A stretch of 64,000 bases of DNA from Flavobacteriaceae bacterium CG2_30_34_30 (GCA_001873105.1 MNYN01000060.1:62001-126000); one strand, 5' to 3'; positions 27,907 through 37,167 are shown, counted from the first letter of the stretch. Numbers and translations: made by a program. Notes: generated by a model not told the origin, from the letters alone.

Positions 27907-28870
27907 TGCTACACCAACATCTGTAGATATTCTTAGTGCTTTATTGAAAAAGGAAGGCTATGAGGTACACACAGCATCCGGCAAAAAAAATAAAGTGTTG
28001 CGGATGTTAGATATGTGTTTTTCTGTCATTAAATTTCGAAATAAAATAGATATAGTTTTGATAGATACTTATAGCACTTCTAATTTTTATTATGCCGTTG
28101 CAGTAGCTTGGTGGTGCAAAATTTTTAAAATTCCTTATGTTCCTATATTACATGGCGGAAATTTACCAAATCGGTTAATAAAAAGTAAAAAATTAAGCAA
28201 TACGCTTTTTCATCTTGCTAAAACAAATGTAACCCCTTCGGAATATTTGATGCAAAAATTCAAAGAAGCGGGATATTTTAATTTGGTTGTGATACCCAAT
28301 AGTTTAGAACTAAAAAACTACGTATTTAAGCAAAGAAAAATGGCTCCAAGATTGTTGTGGGTGCGTTCTTTTTCTGAAATATACAACCCCTTAATGGCAT
28401 TGAATGTTTTAGAAAAATTAAGAGAAACCTATCCCGAAGCTTCATTATGCATGGTAGGCCCCGAAAAAGATGGTTCAATGGAACGATGTAAAAAATGGGC
28501 CGTCGTTAATTCACTTCCCGTAACTTTTAAAGGAAAACTAAGTAAAACCGATTGGGTAAGGCTTTCAGAATCATATGCTATATTTATCAATACGACAAAC
28601 TTTGATAATATGCCATTTTCCCTTTTAGAAGCTATGGCATTAGGACTTCCTATAGTTTCTACTAATGTTGGAGGAATTCCTTTTCTAGTAGAAGACGGTC
28701 AGACAGCAATGTTAGTAAATAAAGATGATACAGAGGCGATGTCAGATGCAATTATTAAGTTAATTAAAGAGGAGCCTTTAGCAAATAAAATAAGTATTAA
28801 CGCAAGAAAAAAAGTAGAAAAATTTGATTGGAGTGAAGTAAAACCTCTTTGGATGTCTGTTTTTGAATAA
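27863..28870 (+). CDS. Glycosyltransferase family 4 protein
   Basis: This 335-residue GT-B fold glycosyltransferase has an N-terminal acceptor half starting MKKILYIGNQLKYFNATPTSV. The C-terminal GT4 half has LLWVRSFSEIYNP, a Rossmann-like strand, and the EX7E region NMPFSLLEAMALGLPIVSTNVGGIPFLVEDG near residues 250-280. It acts on the cytoplasmic face, adding a sugar from a nucleotide donor to a lipid-linked glycan. The donor and acceptor are unknown. The start overlaps the Wzy-like gene by 44 bp and the initiating transferase follows 32 bp downstream. Confidence 0.9.
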   Translation: MKKILYIGNQLKYFNATPTSVDILSALLKKEGYEVHTASGKKNKVLRMLDMCFSVIKFRNKIDIVLIDTYSTSNFYYAVAVAWWCKIFKIPYVPILHGGNLPNRLIKSKKLSNTLFHLAKTNVTPSEYLMQKFKEAGYFNLVVIPNSLELKNYVFKQRKMAPRLLWVRSFSEIYNPLMALNVLEKLRETYPEASLCMVGPEKDGSMERCKKWAVVNSLPVTFKGKLSKTDWVRLSESYAIFINTTNFDNMPFSLLEAMALGLPIVSTNVGGIPFLVEDGQTAMLVNKDDTEAMSDAIIKLIKEEPLANKISINARKKVEKFDWSEVKPLWMSVFE

Positions 28871-28902
28871 GAAATTGTATTTTTAATTCCCAAATTTAAC
28901 GA

Positions 28903-30297
28903 ATGAAAACCAATTCAAAAATACATTTTGAAATATCAGAACGCAAAGTGCTATTGCGTATTTTTGATGTGTTTTCTGTATTATTACTATTATACTTGGT
29001 TGGGATTTTATTTGATTTCGACTATTTTTCTATCTCTGCTGAACGTTGGGAATGGCTCATTATTTTGGCATTATACATTACTATTTTCGGAACCATTTTT
29101 GAAATGTATGATTTGCAAAAAGCTAGTAAGGCAGAAATCGTTTTTAAAAATATTATATTGACAGTTTCCTTAACGGTACTTTTCTATTTATTAACACCTT
29201 TTTATACACCAACTCTTCCAAACAATAGGCTACAAATAGTGTATTTCTTTGTGGCAATAGTTGTAGCTTTATTTTTATGGAGGTTAGCATATATTACTTT
29301 TATTTCTTCACCTCGATTTTACAAACGAATTTTGCTTCTTGGTAATGCATCCAATATTGGCATAATGACCGATGCCATTGAAAAATCGGATCCGAATTAT
29401 AAAGTGGTAGGATATATTGATACGGGTAAAGAAAATATTAATAATTGTACCTATGAAGATATTCAAAAATTTACAACTTTAGATATAAAGAAAATTATTA
29501 AAGAACATTCCGTTTCAGAAATTGTAGTGGCAACAGGTATCTCAAAAAAAGTTTCGGTACCTATTTATAATGAATTGTTAGATTTATTAGAAAGAGGGTT
29601 TCCCATTAAAGAATATGAACAAGTGTATGAAGAGCTTACCTTTCGAGTCCCTGTACATCATGTAGATAAAGATTTTTATCGTTATTTTCCGTTTAGCCGA
29701 AGCAATCAAAACAAATTGTATTTGCTATTTCATCAAGCTACAAATATTATACTTTCTGTACTAGGAATTGCCATAGGTATTGCTTTGTTGCCATTTATTA
29801 TGATTGGGAATCTAATCGGTAACAGAGGAGCACTATTTTATTTTCAAGAGCGGGTTGGTAAACATGGTAACACATTTTTTATTATAAAGTTTAGAAGTAT
29901 GGTAAAAAATGCAGAAAAAGATGGTGCTGTTTGGGCATCAAAAGAGGATGGAAGAGTAACTAAATTTGGTCGCATTCTCCGAAAAACACGTATTGACGAA
30001 ATACCTCAGTTTATCAATATTTTAAAGGGAGATATGAGCGTAATTGGTCCAAGACCGGAACGACCTGTTTTTGTGAAAGAACTTTCCAAGGAAATTCCAT
30101 TTTATGAAATTAGGCACATCATTAAACCGGGACTAACAGGATGGGCTCAGGTGAAAGGCAATTATGCCGCATCTAAAGAAGATGCCCTTGAAAAATTGCA
30201 ATATGACTTGTTTTATATTAAAAAACGAAGCTTATTTTTAGACTTAAATATTCTTTTAAAAACACTAAGTACTGTAATATTTTATCGAGGGTATTGA
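28903..30297 (+). CDS. Exopolysaccharide polyprenyl glycosylphosphotransferase (WcaJ/WbaP-like)
   Basis: This 464-residue initiating transferase has four N-terminal membrane segments (residues about 15-130). A CoA-binding-like Rossmann middle follows (LLGNASNIGIMTDAIEKSDP), then a fifth hydrophobic segment near 285 and the bacterial sugar transferase core (FQERVGKHGNTFFIIKFRSM, RKTRIDEIPQFINILKGDMS, VIGPRPERP, IKPGLTGWAQVKG). It loads the first sugar-1-phosphate on undecaprenyl phosphate. It is distinct from the short transferase at 2699, so the two loci probably start separate glycans. Confidence 0.93.
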   Translation: MKTNSKIHFEISERKVLLRIFDVFSVLLLLYLVGILFDFDYFSISAERWEWLIILALYITIFGTIFEMYDLQKASKAEIVFKNIILTVSLTVLFYLLTPFYTPTLPNNRLQIVYFFVAIVVALFLWRLAYITFISSPRFYKRILLLGNASNIGIMTDAIEKSDPNYKVVGYIDTGKENINNCTYEDIQKFTTLDIKKIIKEHSVSEIVVATGISKKVSVPIYNELLDLLERGFPIKEYEQVYEELTFRVPVHHVDKDFYRYFPFSRSNQNKLYLLFHQATNIILSVLGIAIGIALLPFIMIGNLIGNRGALFYFQERVGKHGNTFFIIKFRSMVKNAEKDGAVWASKEDGRVTKFGRILRKTRIDEIPQFINILKGDMSVIGPRPERPVFVKELSKEIPFYEIRHIIKPGLTGWAQVKGNYAASKEDALEKLQYDLFYIKKRSLFLDLNILLKTLSTVIFYRGY

Positions 30298-30648
30298 TTT
30301 TATTGGTGAACTCATCTTGACTTTTTCCAATTGGTTAAAAAATTGCTCTTTTGAGCCTGCTTTTTGTCATTTTCTACTTCCGTAGCTCTGCTATGCAACT
30401 CAAAAATGCCTTCGATCAGACTCAAAATAGCTAATTTTCACTTCAATCAAAAAAGTCAAGATGAGTTCAGTACTAAGAATATTTTTTCAATACTTCTATG
30501 TTAAAATTTTTGATTACCAATGTTAAATTTACTCTAGCATGTTTTTTGAATCTATTTTTTTAGTAAATTAGGCTTGTTAATTTTAATCTCCCTGCCTATT
30601 CAACATAGTTACTCTTTTAAGCCTTAAATTTAATTTAAACTCATAATT
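30298..30648. other. Non-coding gap carrying a MITE-like hairpin repeat
   Basis: The 351 bp between the glycosylphosphotransferase and the 65-residue gene has no convincing coding frame. The first half is occupied by the hairpin element at 30307-30469. The second half is plain A/T-rich sequence in which I see no tRNA or terminator. Confidence 0.7.
30307..30469. repeat. MITE-like element copy A with 20-bp perfect terminal inverted repeats
   Basis: Bases 30307-30326 and 30450-30469 are perfect inverted copies (left arm begins TGAACTCATCTTGAC). Inner segments also pair: AATTGCTCTTTTGAGCCTG versus CAGACTCAAAATAGCTAATT with a few mismatches. The whole 163 bp can fold as one long hairpin. The core 30327-30406 recurs in the opposite orientation at 62376-62454 with roughly 80 percent identity by eye. 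It contains a small apical dyad CGTAGC-N3-GCTATG. I see no clear target-site duplication and no coding capacity. Confidence 0.7.
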
Positions 30649-30846
30649 ATGGCAAGAGCTATGTTTGATTATACAAAAGCCGTACTTGCAAAGGTCAGTT
30701 TTGATGCTACCTTATTCTGCAAAGAACTTCAAAAAGCACTACAACGTTTACTCCCTTATGAAATTGAGGAGTTGAAAGTTTGGGTAAATTCCCTTATCAA
30801 ACAAAACCCGGATTTAAACCAATGTTTAATTTATTTGAAACCATAA
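30649..30846 (+). CDS. Conserved small protein of unknown function, 65 residues
   Basis: This 65-residue cytoplasmic protein begins MARAMFDYTKAVLAKVSFD and contains LFCKELQKALQRLLPYEIEEL, then a helical C-terminus ending QNPDLNQCLIYLKP. There is no signal peptide or membrane segment; it looks all-helical with two Cys. From memory, small proteins with this MARxMFDYTK start are widespread in flavobacteria, but no function is known to me. It stands alone between the hairpin repeat and oxyR (convergent). The frame is a clean, compact ORF with an in-frame ATG preceded by an A-rich leader. Confidence 0.7.
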   Translation: MARAMFDYTKAVLAKVSFDATLFCKELQKALQRLLPYEIEELKVWVNSLIKQNPDLNQCLIYLKP

Positions 30847-30951
30847 ATATATTTCGGGCTTTCTAAAAAGGGTGTAGATTTATTTTATTTGTATTTATTT
30901 TTAAGTGTTGTTAAATACAAACGCAATTAGTTATTTAAATTTATTATCTTT

Positions 30952-31902
30952 TTAGTAAGCCCTTTTATTTTTCACAGGACTTATTATTTTTACATCTTGA
31001 AAAGCAATAGCTCCCCTAACAATGCCGGAAATAACATCATATAAAGCATTAACAATTTGTGGCTTTAATTCGCTTTTATTTTGAATGATACTTACTTCTC
31101 TTGCTGGTTGGGGTGCTAAAAAGTGGCGTAGATTTTTTCTTTCTGTTTCCTTTATATCGAGTGTGTGTAAATAGGGTAAAAGTGTCATTCCTAATCCTTC
31201 ATTAACCAATTTAATAAGGGTTTCAAAACTTCCACTCTCTAATTGAAATGTATCCTCTGTGTGTTTTTTAAAAGTCTGGCATAAATTTATGATGCCATCT
31301 CTGAAACAATGTCCATCCTCTAGTAATAAAATATCGTTGAGGTCTAAATCTTCAACGGTAAGATTTTTTTTCTCAAACAATCTATGATTTTCCGGGATAT
31401 AGCCCACAAACGGTTCATAGTAAATTACTCTTTCTGAAATAAATTCATTTACTAATGGGGTAGCTGCAATGGCTGCATCTAAATGGCCTTCATTTAGTTT
31501 TTTAATTATATCATGTGTATTTAGTTCTTCAATTTTTAAATGTACCTTGGGATGCCTTTTTGCGAATGTTTTTAAAAACATGGGTAATAAGGTTGGCATT
31601 ACGGTGGGTATAATTCCTAATTTAAATTCACCACCCACATAGCCTTTATCCTGATCCACTACATCTTGCATTCTTTCGGCTTCTGCAACTATTTTTCGCG
31701 CTTGTGCAATTATTTTTTCGCCTATTGCGGTTAATTTGAGTGGTTTGGTGCTTCTGTCAAAAATAAGAATATCTAATTCTTCTTCTAGTTTTTGAATTTG
31801 CATGCTAAGTGTAGGTTGGGTTACAAATATTTTTTCTGCAGCTCTTGTGAAGTTTTTGTATTCAGCAACTACTAAAACATATTTTAATTGGGTAATGGTC
31901 AT
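30952..31902 (-). CDS. oxyR: LysR-type hydrogen peroxide-sensing regulator OxyR
   Basis: This 316-residue regulator has an N-terminal winged helix-turn-helix (MTITQLKYVLVVAEYKNFTR, TQPTLSMQIQKLEEEL). The LysR substrate domain has LLLEDGHCFRD. Counting from the ATG at 31902, cysteines fall at 199 and 208, the exact positions of the redox pair in Escherichia coli OxyR (GHCLRD context). I therefore call OxyR rather than generic LysR. The longer frame upstream (to 31962) adds 20 unlike residues and is rejected. Target genes such as catalase or Dps are not adjacent. Confidence 0.9.
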   Translation of the reverse strand: MTITQLKYVLVVAEYKNFTRAAEKIFVTQPTLSMQIQKLEEELDILIFDRSTKPLKLTAIGEKIIAQARKIVAEAERMQDVVDQDKGYVGGEFKLGIIPTVMPTLLPMFLKTFAKRHPKVHLKIEELNTHDIIKKLNEGHLDAAIAATPLVNEFISERVIYYEPFVGYIPENHRLFEKKNLTVEDLDLNDILLLEDGHCFRDGIINLCQTFKKHTEDTFQLESGSFETLIKLVNEGLGMTLLPYLHTLDIKETERKNLRHFLAPQPAREVSIIQNKSELKPQIVNALYDVISGIVRGAIAFQDVKIISPVKNKRAY

Positions 31903-31921
31903 TTTGTGGGTATTTCTTACA

Positions 31922-31929
31922 CAAAGATA
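31922..31929 (-). promoter_or_regulatory. Bacteroidota -7 element of oxyR
   Basis: On the minus strand this reads TATCTTTG, matching TAnnTTTG. It lies 19 bp upstream of the oxyR ATG, so the leader would be very short. I see no clear TTTG -33 element at proper spacing. Confidence 0.4.
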
Positions 31930-32006
31930 TGTAGAATAAGAAAAATCTATTAAAGAAGTCAAAATTATTTTAAAAAATATTTCTGGAATTGAGAAAATAT
32001 TTTTTT

Positions 32007-33338
32007 TTAAAGCAGCCCCCTTGCTTTAATTTCTATGTATTTATTGATGGTATTTACCGTTAAATCCTCAGGAGCAGTCAGTATGGTTTGAATCCCCCTT
32101 TTTTGGAGTTCGTTTACCATAACTTTTTTGTCAAATTGAAATTGCTTTGCAATGGTTTGGTCATATATTTCTGCAATGGAGGTAGCGTTTACAGTTGTAA
32201 TTTTTGTAAGTTCGGTATTTTCAAAAAAGATAACCACAAGCACATGCTTTTTTGCTATGGCTTGTAAATAGGGTAGCTGCCTATATAAGGAGGAAATGTG
32301 TTCGAAATTAGTATACAAAAGTAAGAGACTTCGGTGGTTAATGCTTCTTTTTACTAAGGATTGAAGCGCACCAAAATCTGCATCTAAAAAATTGGTGTTT
32401 ATGTTATAAAGAGATTCTAAAATGGTATTTAAATGTATTTTTTTGTTTTCAGCAGGAAGGTATTTTTTTACTTTATTTGAAAATTCTATAAGACCAGCTT
32501 TATCTCCTTTTTTTAGTGCGATGTTTGAAAATGCTAAGGAACTATTTATGGCATAATCCAGTAATTTTAAACCGTTGAAGGGCATTTTCATCACTCTACT
32601 GGTATCGATAATAGAATATATGGGTTGCATTTTTTCATCTTGGTATTGGTTAACCATCAATTGTGCATTTTTTGCTGTTGCTTTCCAGTTTACATTTCTA
32701 ATATCATCGCCTACCACATATTCTTTTATTTGCTCAAACGCCATAGTGTTGCCAATACGGCGTATTTTTTTCATTCCTAAATGCGAAAGTCTGTTGCTTA
32801 TTGCCAAAAAATCATACCGTTTCATTTGTATAAAAGAGGGATATACTTTTACCATTTGCTGGTTATTAAAAATAAATCGTCTGTTTATTAAGCTTATTTT
32901 TGAGGTGACAAAACAGTGTAGATTTCCAAAAACATATTCTCCTCGATCTACAGGCATTACACAATATTGGATGGTTTTTTGGTTCTTTCCGGAAAGCTTT
33001 ATTTTTATTAAAAAATCTCTCTTTTGAAATTGTACAGGTAAGGCGTCAATAATCGCCACTTTTATGGGAAATAGATAGTTGTTTTTAAGTTGAATTTGAA
33101 CCTCATTACTATCGCTGTTTGAAAATTTTTCTGGTAAAATACGTTGTCCCTCAAATCCTTTTCCGCTATAAAGCATACTAACTTCCATTAGTATAAAAAC
33201 TGCAAATACTAAAACAGAAATCCAAATAATGCCATATAAATTAGTAAACCAATAGGAAATTAAAAAAAGGAATGCAAAAGCCACCATCACATAATAAAAA
33301 CGTGAAGTAAGGTATAGAGATTTTAGAATTGCTAACAA
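32007..33338 (-). CDS. DUF58 domain protein (vWA-like)
   Basis: This 443-residue protein has two N-terminal membrane segments (residues about 15-55). An Ig-like segment follows, then the DUF58 core (GDDIRNVNWKATAKNAQLMVNQYQDE), followed by a von Willebrand A-like fold beginning YSIIDTSRVMK. Such proteins pair with MoxR ATPases as chaperone or metal-insertion modules of unknown client. It is the last gene of the minus-strand MoxR cluster, starting one base after the moxR stop. It is 104 bp from oxyR. Confidence 0.88.
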   Translation of the reverse strand: MLAILKSLYLTSRFYYVMVAFAFLFLISYWFTNLYGIIWISVLVFAVFILMEVSMLYSGKGFEGQRILPEKFSNSDSNEVQIQLKNNYLFPIKVAIIDALPVQFQKRDFLIKIKLSGKNQKTIQYCVMPVDRGEYVFGNLHCFVTSKISLINRRFIFNNQQMVKVYPSFIQMKRYDFLAISNRLSHLGMKKIRRIGNTMAFEQIKEYVVGDDIRNVNWKATAKNAQLMVNQYQDEKMQPIYSIIDTSRVMKMPFNGLKLLDYAINSSLAFSNIALKKGDKAGLIEFSNKVKKYLPAENKKIHLNTILESLYNINTNFLDADFGALQSLVKRSINHRSLLLLYTNFEHISSLYRQLPYLQAIAKKHVLVVIFFENTELTKITTVNATSIAEIYDQTIAKQFQFDKKVMVNELQKRGIQTILTAPEDLTVNTINKYIEIKARGLL

Positions 33339-33339
33339 C

Positions 33340-34338
33340 TTATCTTGGTATTTCTATGGATTGGGCTATACTATCAATTACAGTTTCTGGTGTCATACCT
33401 TCCATTTCTCTTTCCGGAGAAAGAATAATACGATGACCAAGTACAGGAGCTAACGTTTTTTTTACATCTTCAGGAGTCACAAAATCGCGCCCTTGTATGG
33501 CCGCAAAAGCCTTAGAAGCGTTCATTATAGCAATAGAAGCTCTTGGGGAACCTCCTAAATATAAATGCGGATGGTTCCTCGTTTTATCTACTATTTGTGC
33601 GATATAGGTAAAAATTTTATCTTCAATAAGTACTTCTTGTACTAAGGAACGAAAGGTTTTTAAATTTGCTGAGGTTAAAACAGGTTTTATTTTATCTAAA
33701 GGGATTTCTAATTTACGAACGTGGTGTGATTTTAAAATGAGTATTTCTTCTTGTAGATTTGGATATCCTACTTTTATTTTAAACAAAAAACGATCCAATT
33801 GTGCTTCCGGAAGAGCATAAGTGCCTTCTTGCTCTAAGGGGTTTTGTGTAGCGATGACCATAAAAGGATATTCCATTTCATATTTTGTGCCGTCCATAGT
33901 AATTTGGCGTTCTTCCATCACTTCAAAAAGTGCAGATTGTGTTTTAGCTGGAGCTCTGTTTATTTCGTCAATAAGCACTATGTTTGAAAAAATGGGTCCT
34001 TTTTTAAATTCAAATTCAGAAATTTTCATGTTTAAAACTGAAGTTCCTAAAATGTCACTTGGCATTAAATCCGGTGTAAATTGTATGCGACTGAAGTTTG
34101 TTTTCAATGTTTTAGCAAAAAGTTTTGCTGTGATAGTTTTTGCAATTCCCGGAACACCTTCTATGAGTACATGACCATTTGCCAGTAGATTTACAATAAG
34201 TAATTCTATAAAGTCATTTTGCCCAATTATAATTTTACTTAATTGTTCTTTTATTGCATGTACCGCTATTTTTAATTCCTCTAACGGAATTCTGGTATTA
34301 AAATGTAATTCGTCGTTATTTGTTTGTTGATGTTCCAT
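33340..34338 (-). CDS. MoxR-family AAA+ ATPase
   Basis: This 332-residue AAA+ protein has Walker A GVPGIAKT (near residue 60), Walker B NIVLIDEINRAPAKTQSALFEVMEE, sensor 1 VIATQNPLEQEGTY and PEAQLDRFLFK. The C-terminal lid has GGSPRASIAIMNASKAFA. MoxR proteins work with vWA/DUF58 partners, here the next gene. The start overlaps the upstream DUF4350 gene by 23 bp, suggesting translational coupling. The client protein is unknown; Bacteroidota MoxR clusters are linked to envelope stress or the Bat system. Confidence 0.93.
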   Translation of the reverse strand: MEHQQTNNDELHFNTRIPLEELKIAVHAIKEQLSKIIIGQNDFIELLIVNLLANGHVLIEGVPGIAKTITAKLFAKTLKTNFSRIQFTPDLMPSDILGTSVLNMKISEFEFKKGPIFSNIVLIDEINRAPAKTQSALFEVMEERQITMDGTKYEMEYPFMVIATQNPLEQEGTYALPEAQLDRFLFKIKVGYPNLQEEILILKSHHVRKLEIPLDKIKPVLTSANLKTFRSLVQEVLIEDKIFTYIAQIVDKTRNHPHLYLGGSPRASIAIMNASKAFAAIQGRDFVTPEDVKKTLAPVLGHRIILSPEREMEGMTPETVIDSIAQSIEIPR

Positions 34339-35542
34339 CTACTTTTGTTTTAAAATGATTAATTTTTTGATACAATACTAGTAATTCTTCTTTACTAATA
34401 GTTGGCTTTTTTTGAATGTTTTCTATGCTTAAAAAAATTGATTTAACATCTTCCACAGATGAATTACTTCGCGATGCTAAGGCTTCAAAAAAACGTTGGT
34501 TAATATGTTCAGTGGGCAAACGTAAGCGAGTGCGTATAAATTCAAAAAACAATGCTATTTGTTTTTTTGCAATTTCTAAATGCTCTTTCTTTTCTAGATA
34601 CATTCCTGCTATGGTTTGGGTATATTCGTAGGTTTTGTTTGTTAACGGCACTACTATCGGAATTGGCTTTTGTTTTCGTTTGCCTTCAAAGAGAATAAAA
34701 AGAATACTGCCAAGCAACACAAAATAATACCCCCATTTTAAGTGTTTGTTTGCAAATAACAAATATAAAGGCGATTTACTTGTTTTTTTTCCGGTTTTAT
34801 AGTGATTATCCCAGTAAATGGTTGTGTTATTATTTAGGTAGGAAAGTACATTTTGGGTGTGTTCTATATTATTTTCAGTGAGAATAAAATAATTTGTGAA
34901 TATTTCCGGTTGGTTGTGTAAGTACAAAAGGCCTTTTCCTATGGGCATTCTTATAAAATTGACTTTAGGTTTTGATATGGTAAGGGTATCATTAAATACT
35001 TGAGTTACCCCTAATACGGTGGTTTTAGCAGTGTCTATTTCTTTGAAATATAGTATAGGTACCTCTTTGTTTAAAAGAAAAGGAGTGGATGAGGTAAGTT
35101 TTTTGTTTACCAAATTTAATAGTGCACGAGTTTCAAAGTTACTGAAAAGAAATGCCGCACTTGTTTTCATTTTTAAAGAGTCTAAAAGTGCTTCACTATG
35201 GTAATTTGCAGAGACAAATAGGGTGTTTCCTTTTTCTGTCCAAGCAAGTAGTTTTTCTAGTTCTGATTTATCAAAATTTACGGTATTATTTATAAAGAGG
35301 TAGGTTCCATAAAAGGAAGTATCTTTTAGCATTTCAAAGGGAGGTAGGTTAACTTCTTCAAGTTTATTTTTAAAAGTATCTTGCAGTAAATCAAATAACA
35401 CATAGGAGCCATAAGGTATTTTATCTTCGTTGGAATAACTAGGAAACCAACTTAAAGGAACCGGTTTGGTGGATTCAACATACACTAAGGCGGCAATTGT
35501 AATCAGAAAACCTAGGGTCAATATTTTTTGAATCTTAGTCAA
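34316..35542 (-). CDS. DUF4350 domain membrane protein
   Basis: This 408-residue protein has an N-terminal membrane segment (residues about 8-22) followed by WFPSYSNEDKIPYGSYVLFDLL, the typical DUF4350 start. A GATase-like fold holds LLAWTEKGNTLFVSANY. A second membrane segment lies near 268-285 (WGYYFVLLGSILFILFE), followed by a cytoplasmic helical tail. It is a conserved member of the MoxR/DUF58 cluster. It overlaps DUF4129 upstream by 8 bp and moxR downstream by 23 bp. Confidence 0.82.
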   Translation of the reverse strand: MTKIQKILTLGFLITIAALVYVESTKPVPLSWFPSYSNEDKIPYGSYVLFDLLQDTFKNKLEEVNLPPFEMLKDTSFYGTYLFINNTVNFDKSELEKLLAWTEKGNTLFVSANYHSEALLDSLKMKTSAAFLFSNFETRALLNLVNKKLTSSTPFLLNKEVPILYFKEIDTAKTTVLGVTQVFNDTLTISKPKVNFIRMPIGKGLLYLHNQPEIFTNYFILTENNIEHTQNVLSYLNNNTTIYWDNHYKTGKKTSKSPLYLLFANKHLKWGYYFVLLGSILFILFEGKRKQKPIPIVVPLTNKTYEYTQTIAGMYLEKKEHLEIAKKQIALFFEFIRTRLRLPTEHINQRFFEALASRSNSSVEDVKSIFLSIENIQKKPTISKEELLVLYQKINHFKTKVDGTSTNK

Positions 35543-36293
35543 TACGTTTAGGGATTTGTTGTTCTAAGTTGTTAAAAATTTGTTGGGCTTTCTTAAAATC
35601 TGTTTCTGAAACCGTAAAGTTACCATACCAGATATAATCATACACTGTGGTTGCTTTTATAAAATTACCCCTAATAGCTTCTTGAGTAATTTCTTTAATA
35701 TAATCGCTGTTTGTTTTGTCAAATTCGTAGGTTATCACTTTACCTTCGGCTAATTTTTTTAGTAGTAATAAGTAATAATAGCGCACCGCCAGGCGAAAAT
35801 CTTTTTCTAATATAGCTTTTTCAATTAGTTCAGGAATGTGTTTACTTTTTATAATTTCTTCTTCATTGGTGTAAAAAACTTCGGGTTTCGGCTTTGATTT
35901 TAATAGTTTAGCACCAATATTTAGTTTAAAAAATAACCAAACCACAAAGAGAAAAAGGCCAAAAACAATTAGGTAGGGTATGATTTTTACCAAAAAAACC
36001 AGAAAACTGTTTCCTTGGTAATCGCCTAATAACCAATTCCAAAATCCTGACCATATTCTTCCCAGCCATCGTTTAAATTTTAGCCAAGCATTGTCTTCGA
36101 TTTCTTTTTCAGTATAATCAAAATCAGGGTTATCTTTAAAACTTTCGAGTTTTTTTTGGTCAAACCTCAAATTATTTATCTCACCATCGTGGTCATAAAG
36201 CACCTTTTTTTCAAGAGGAATTGCAATAGAATCTTGGGCAATACCGCCAAAATAGAAGAAAAAAAGAAAAAGGATTAAAAATATTTTTTGCAT
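35535..36293 (-). CDS. DUF4129 domain membrane protein
   Basis: This 252-residue protein has a signal-like N-terminus (LILFLFFFYFGGIAQ), an extracytoplasmic acidic stretch and a membrane segment near residues 108-126. A cytoplasmic C-terminal DUF4129 domain holds DFRLAVRYYYLLLLKKLAEGKVI and DYIKEI. It belongs to the MoxR cluster, four bases after the upstream 289-residue gene. In other bacteria DUF4129 often accompanies transglutaminase-like or DUF58 proteins. The molecular role is unknown. Confidence 0.82.
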   Translation of the reverse strand: MQKIFLILFLFFFYFGGIAQDSIAIPLEKKVLYDHDGEINNLRFDQKKLESFKDNPDFDYTEKEIEDNAWLKFKRWLGRIWSGFWNWLLGDYQGNSFLVFLVKIIPYLIVFGLFLFVVWLFFKLNIGAKLLKSKPKPEVFYTNEEEIIKSKHIPELIEKAILEKDFRLAVRYYYLLLLKKLAEGKVITYEFDKTNSDYIKEITQEAIRGNFIKATTVYDYIWYGNFTVSETDFKKAQQIFNNLEQQIPKRID

Positions 36294-36297
36294 TGGG

Positions 36298-37167
36298 TTA
36301 CTCTCTATTGCCTATGGCATCGATGGCTTCTAAAGTGCCGGTATAATTTTTCTTTTCGTTTAAATTAAAATACACAAAACAGGATGCAATAACCAGTATT
36401 GTATATAATAAATATTGTGCAATCATGGCGATACTGTTTAACGCTATATACACCCAATCAAATAATTGAGAAGGGTCAGCACCCGTTTCTTCGCTGATGG
36501 TAAAGGATTTAGAGAAAAAATAAATATACTGCGGGACCTGAAAAATGACAAGAATGATATAAAAAAGAATAATAACAATAAAAAAGGTTGCAAATGTATT
36601 CCACCATTCGCCTTTGGTAAGCTTAAAACTTTGGCTTATCGTTTCGGTCGCATCTTTATTTTCAAAAATAGCTATAGAGTATGTTATTGCTAAAACCACT
36701 CCAAGATAAATACCCGGAAAGCCGCAAAATGCAAAACCAAACACTAAAAGTAAACCTACTAAAAAACTTAAGCCAAGTATATTCCAAAACGAATTTTTAA
36801 CGCCATCTCTAACTAGCTGCTCTGAAACTTCCCCTTGGTTTTCAATATATGTTTTTATATAAGAAAGCACAGTACATTGTAGCATAGTATAGTAAACGAC
36901 CATGGAAATTATCATAATAATGATAGAAAAAATCACATCGGCAGAAAAAAGATTAAAATTTGTTTCATTAGAAAGAATATCATCAAAACCACTTAATGTT
37001 GTTTTGGCATAATAAATAAAAGAAAGTAAAATGACCAATAGCGCTGGACCGCATATTTTTAATATAAGTAAAAATAAGTCCTTGCCTTGCAGTCTTATAA
37101 ATTTAAAAGTGTCGGTTAATATATCGCCTAAGTCACGTTGTTTTTTGAAATGAATCAATGGTTTCAT
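36298..37167 (-). CDS. Multi-pass membrane protein of the MoxR/SpoIIM cluster
   Basis: This 289-residue protein has about six hydrophobic segments (for example LLILKICGPALLVILLSFIYY near residue 35 and FATFFIVIILFYIILVIF near 195). The N-terminus KKQRDLGDILTDTFKFIRLQGKDL and the glycerophosphodiester-phosphodiesterase-like membrane pattern place it with conserved Bacteroidota membrane proteins. I cannot name a function. It overlaps the SpoIIM-like gene by 35 bp upstream and is four bases ahead of DUF4129, inside one operon. Confidence 0.7.
   Translation of the reverse strand: MKPLIHFKKQRDLGDILTDTFKFIRLQGKDLFLLILKICGPALLVILLSFIYYAKTTLSGFDDILSNETNFNLFSADVIFSIIIMIISMVVYYTMLQCTVLSYIKTYIENQGEVSEQLVRDGVKNSFWNILGLSFLVGLLLVFGFAFCGFPGIYLGVVLAITYSIAIFENKDATETISQSFKLTKGEWWNTFATFFIVIILFYIILVIFQVPQYIYFFSKSFTISEETGADPSQLFDWVYIALNSIAMIAQYLLYTILVIASCFVYFNLNEKKNYTGTLEAIDAIGNRE

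Noticed and set aside
32575-33027. 150-codon plus-strand open frame inside the DUF58 gene
   Set aside because: It is antisense to a well-supported gene and shows no family-like sequence.
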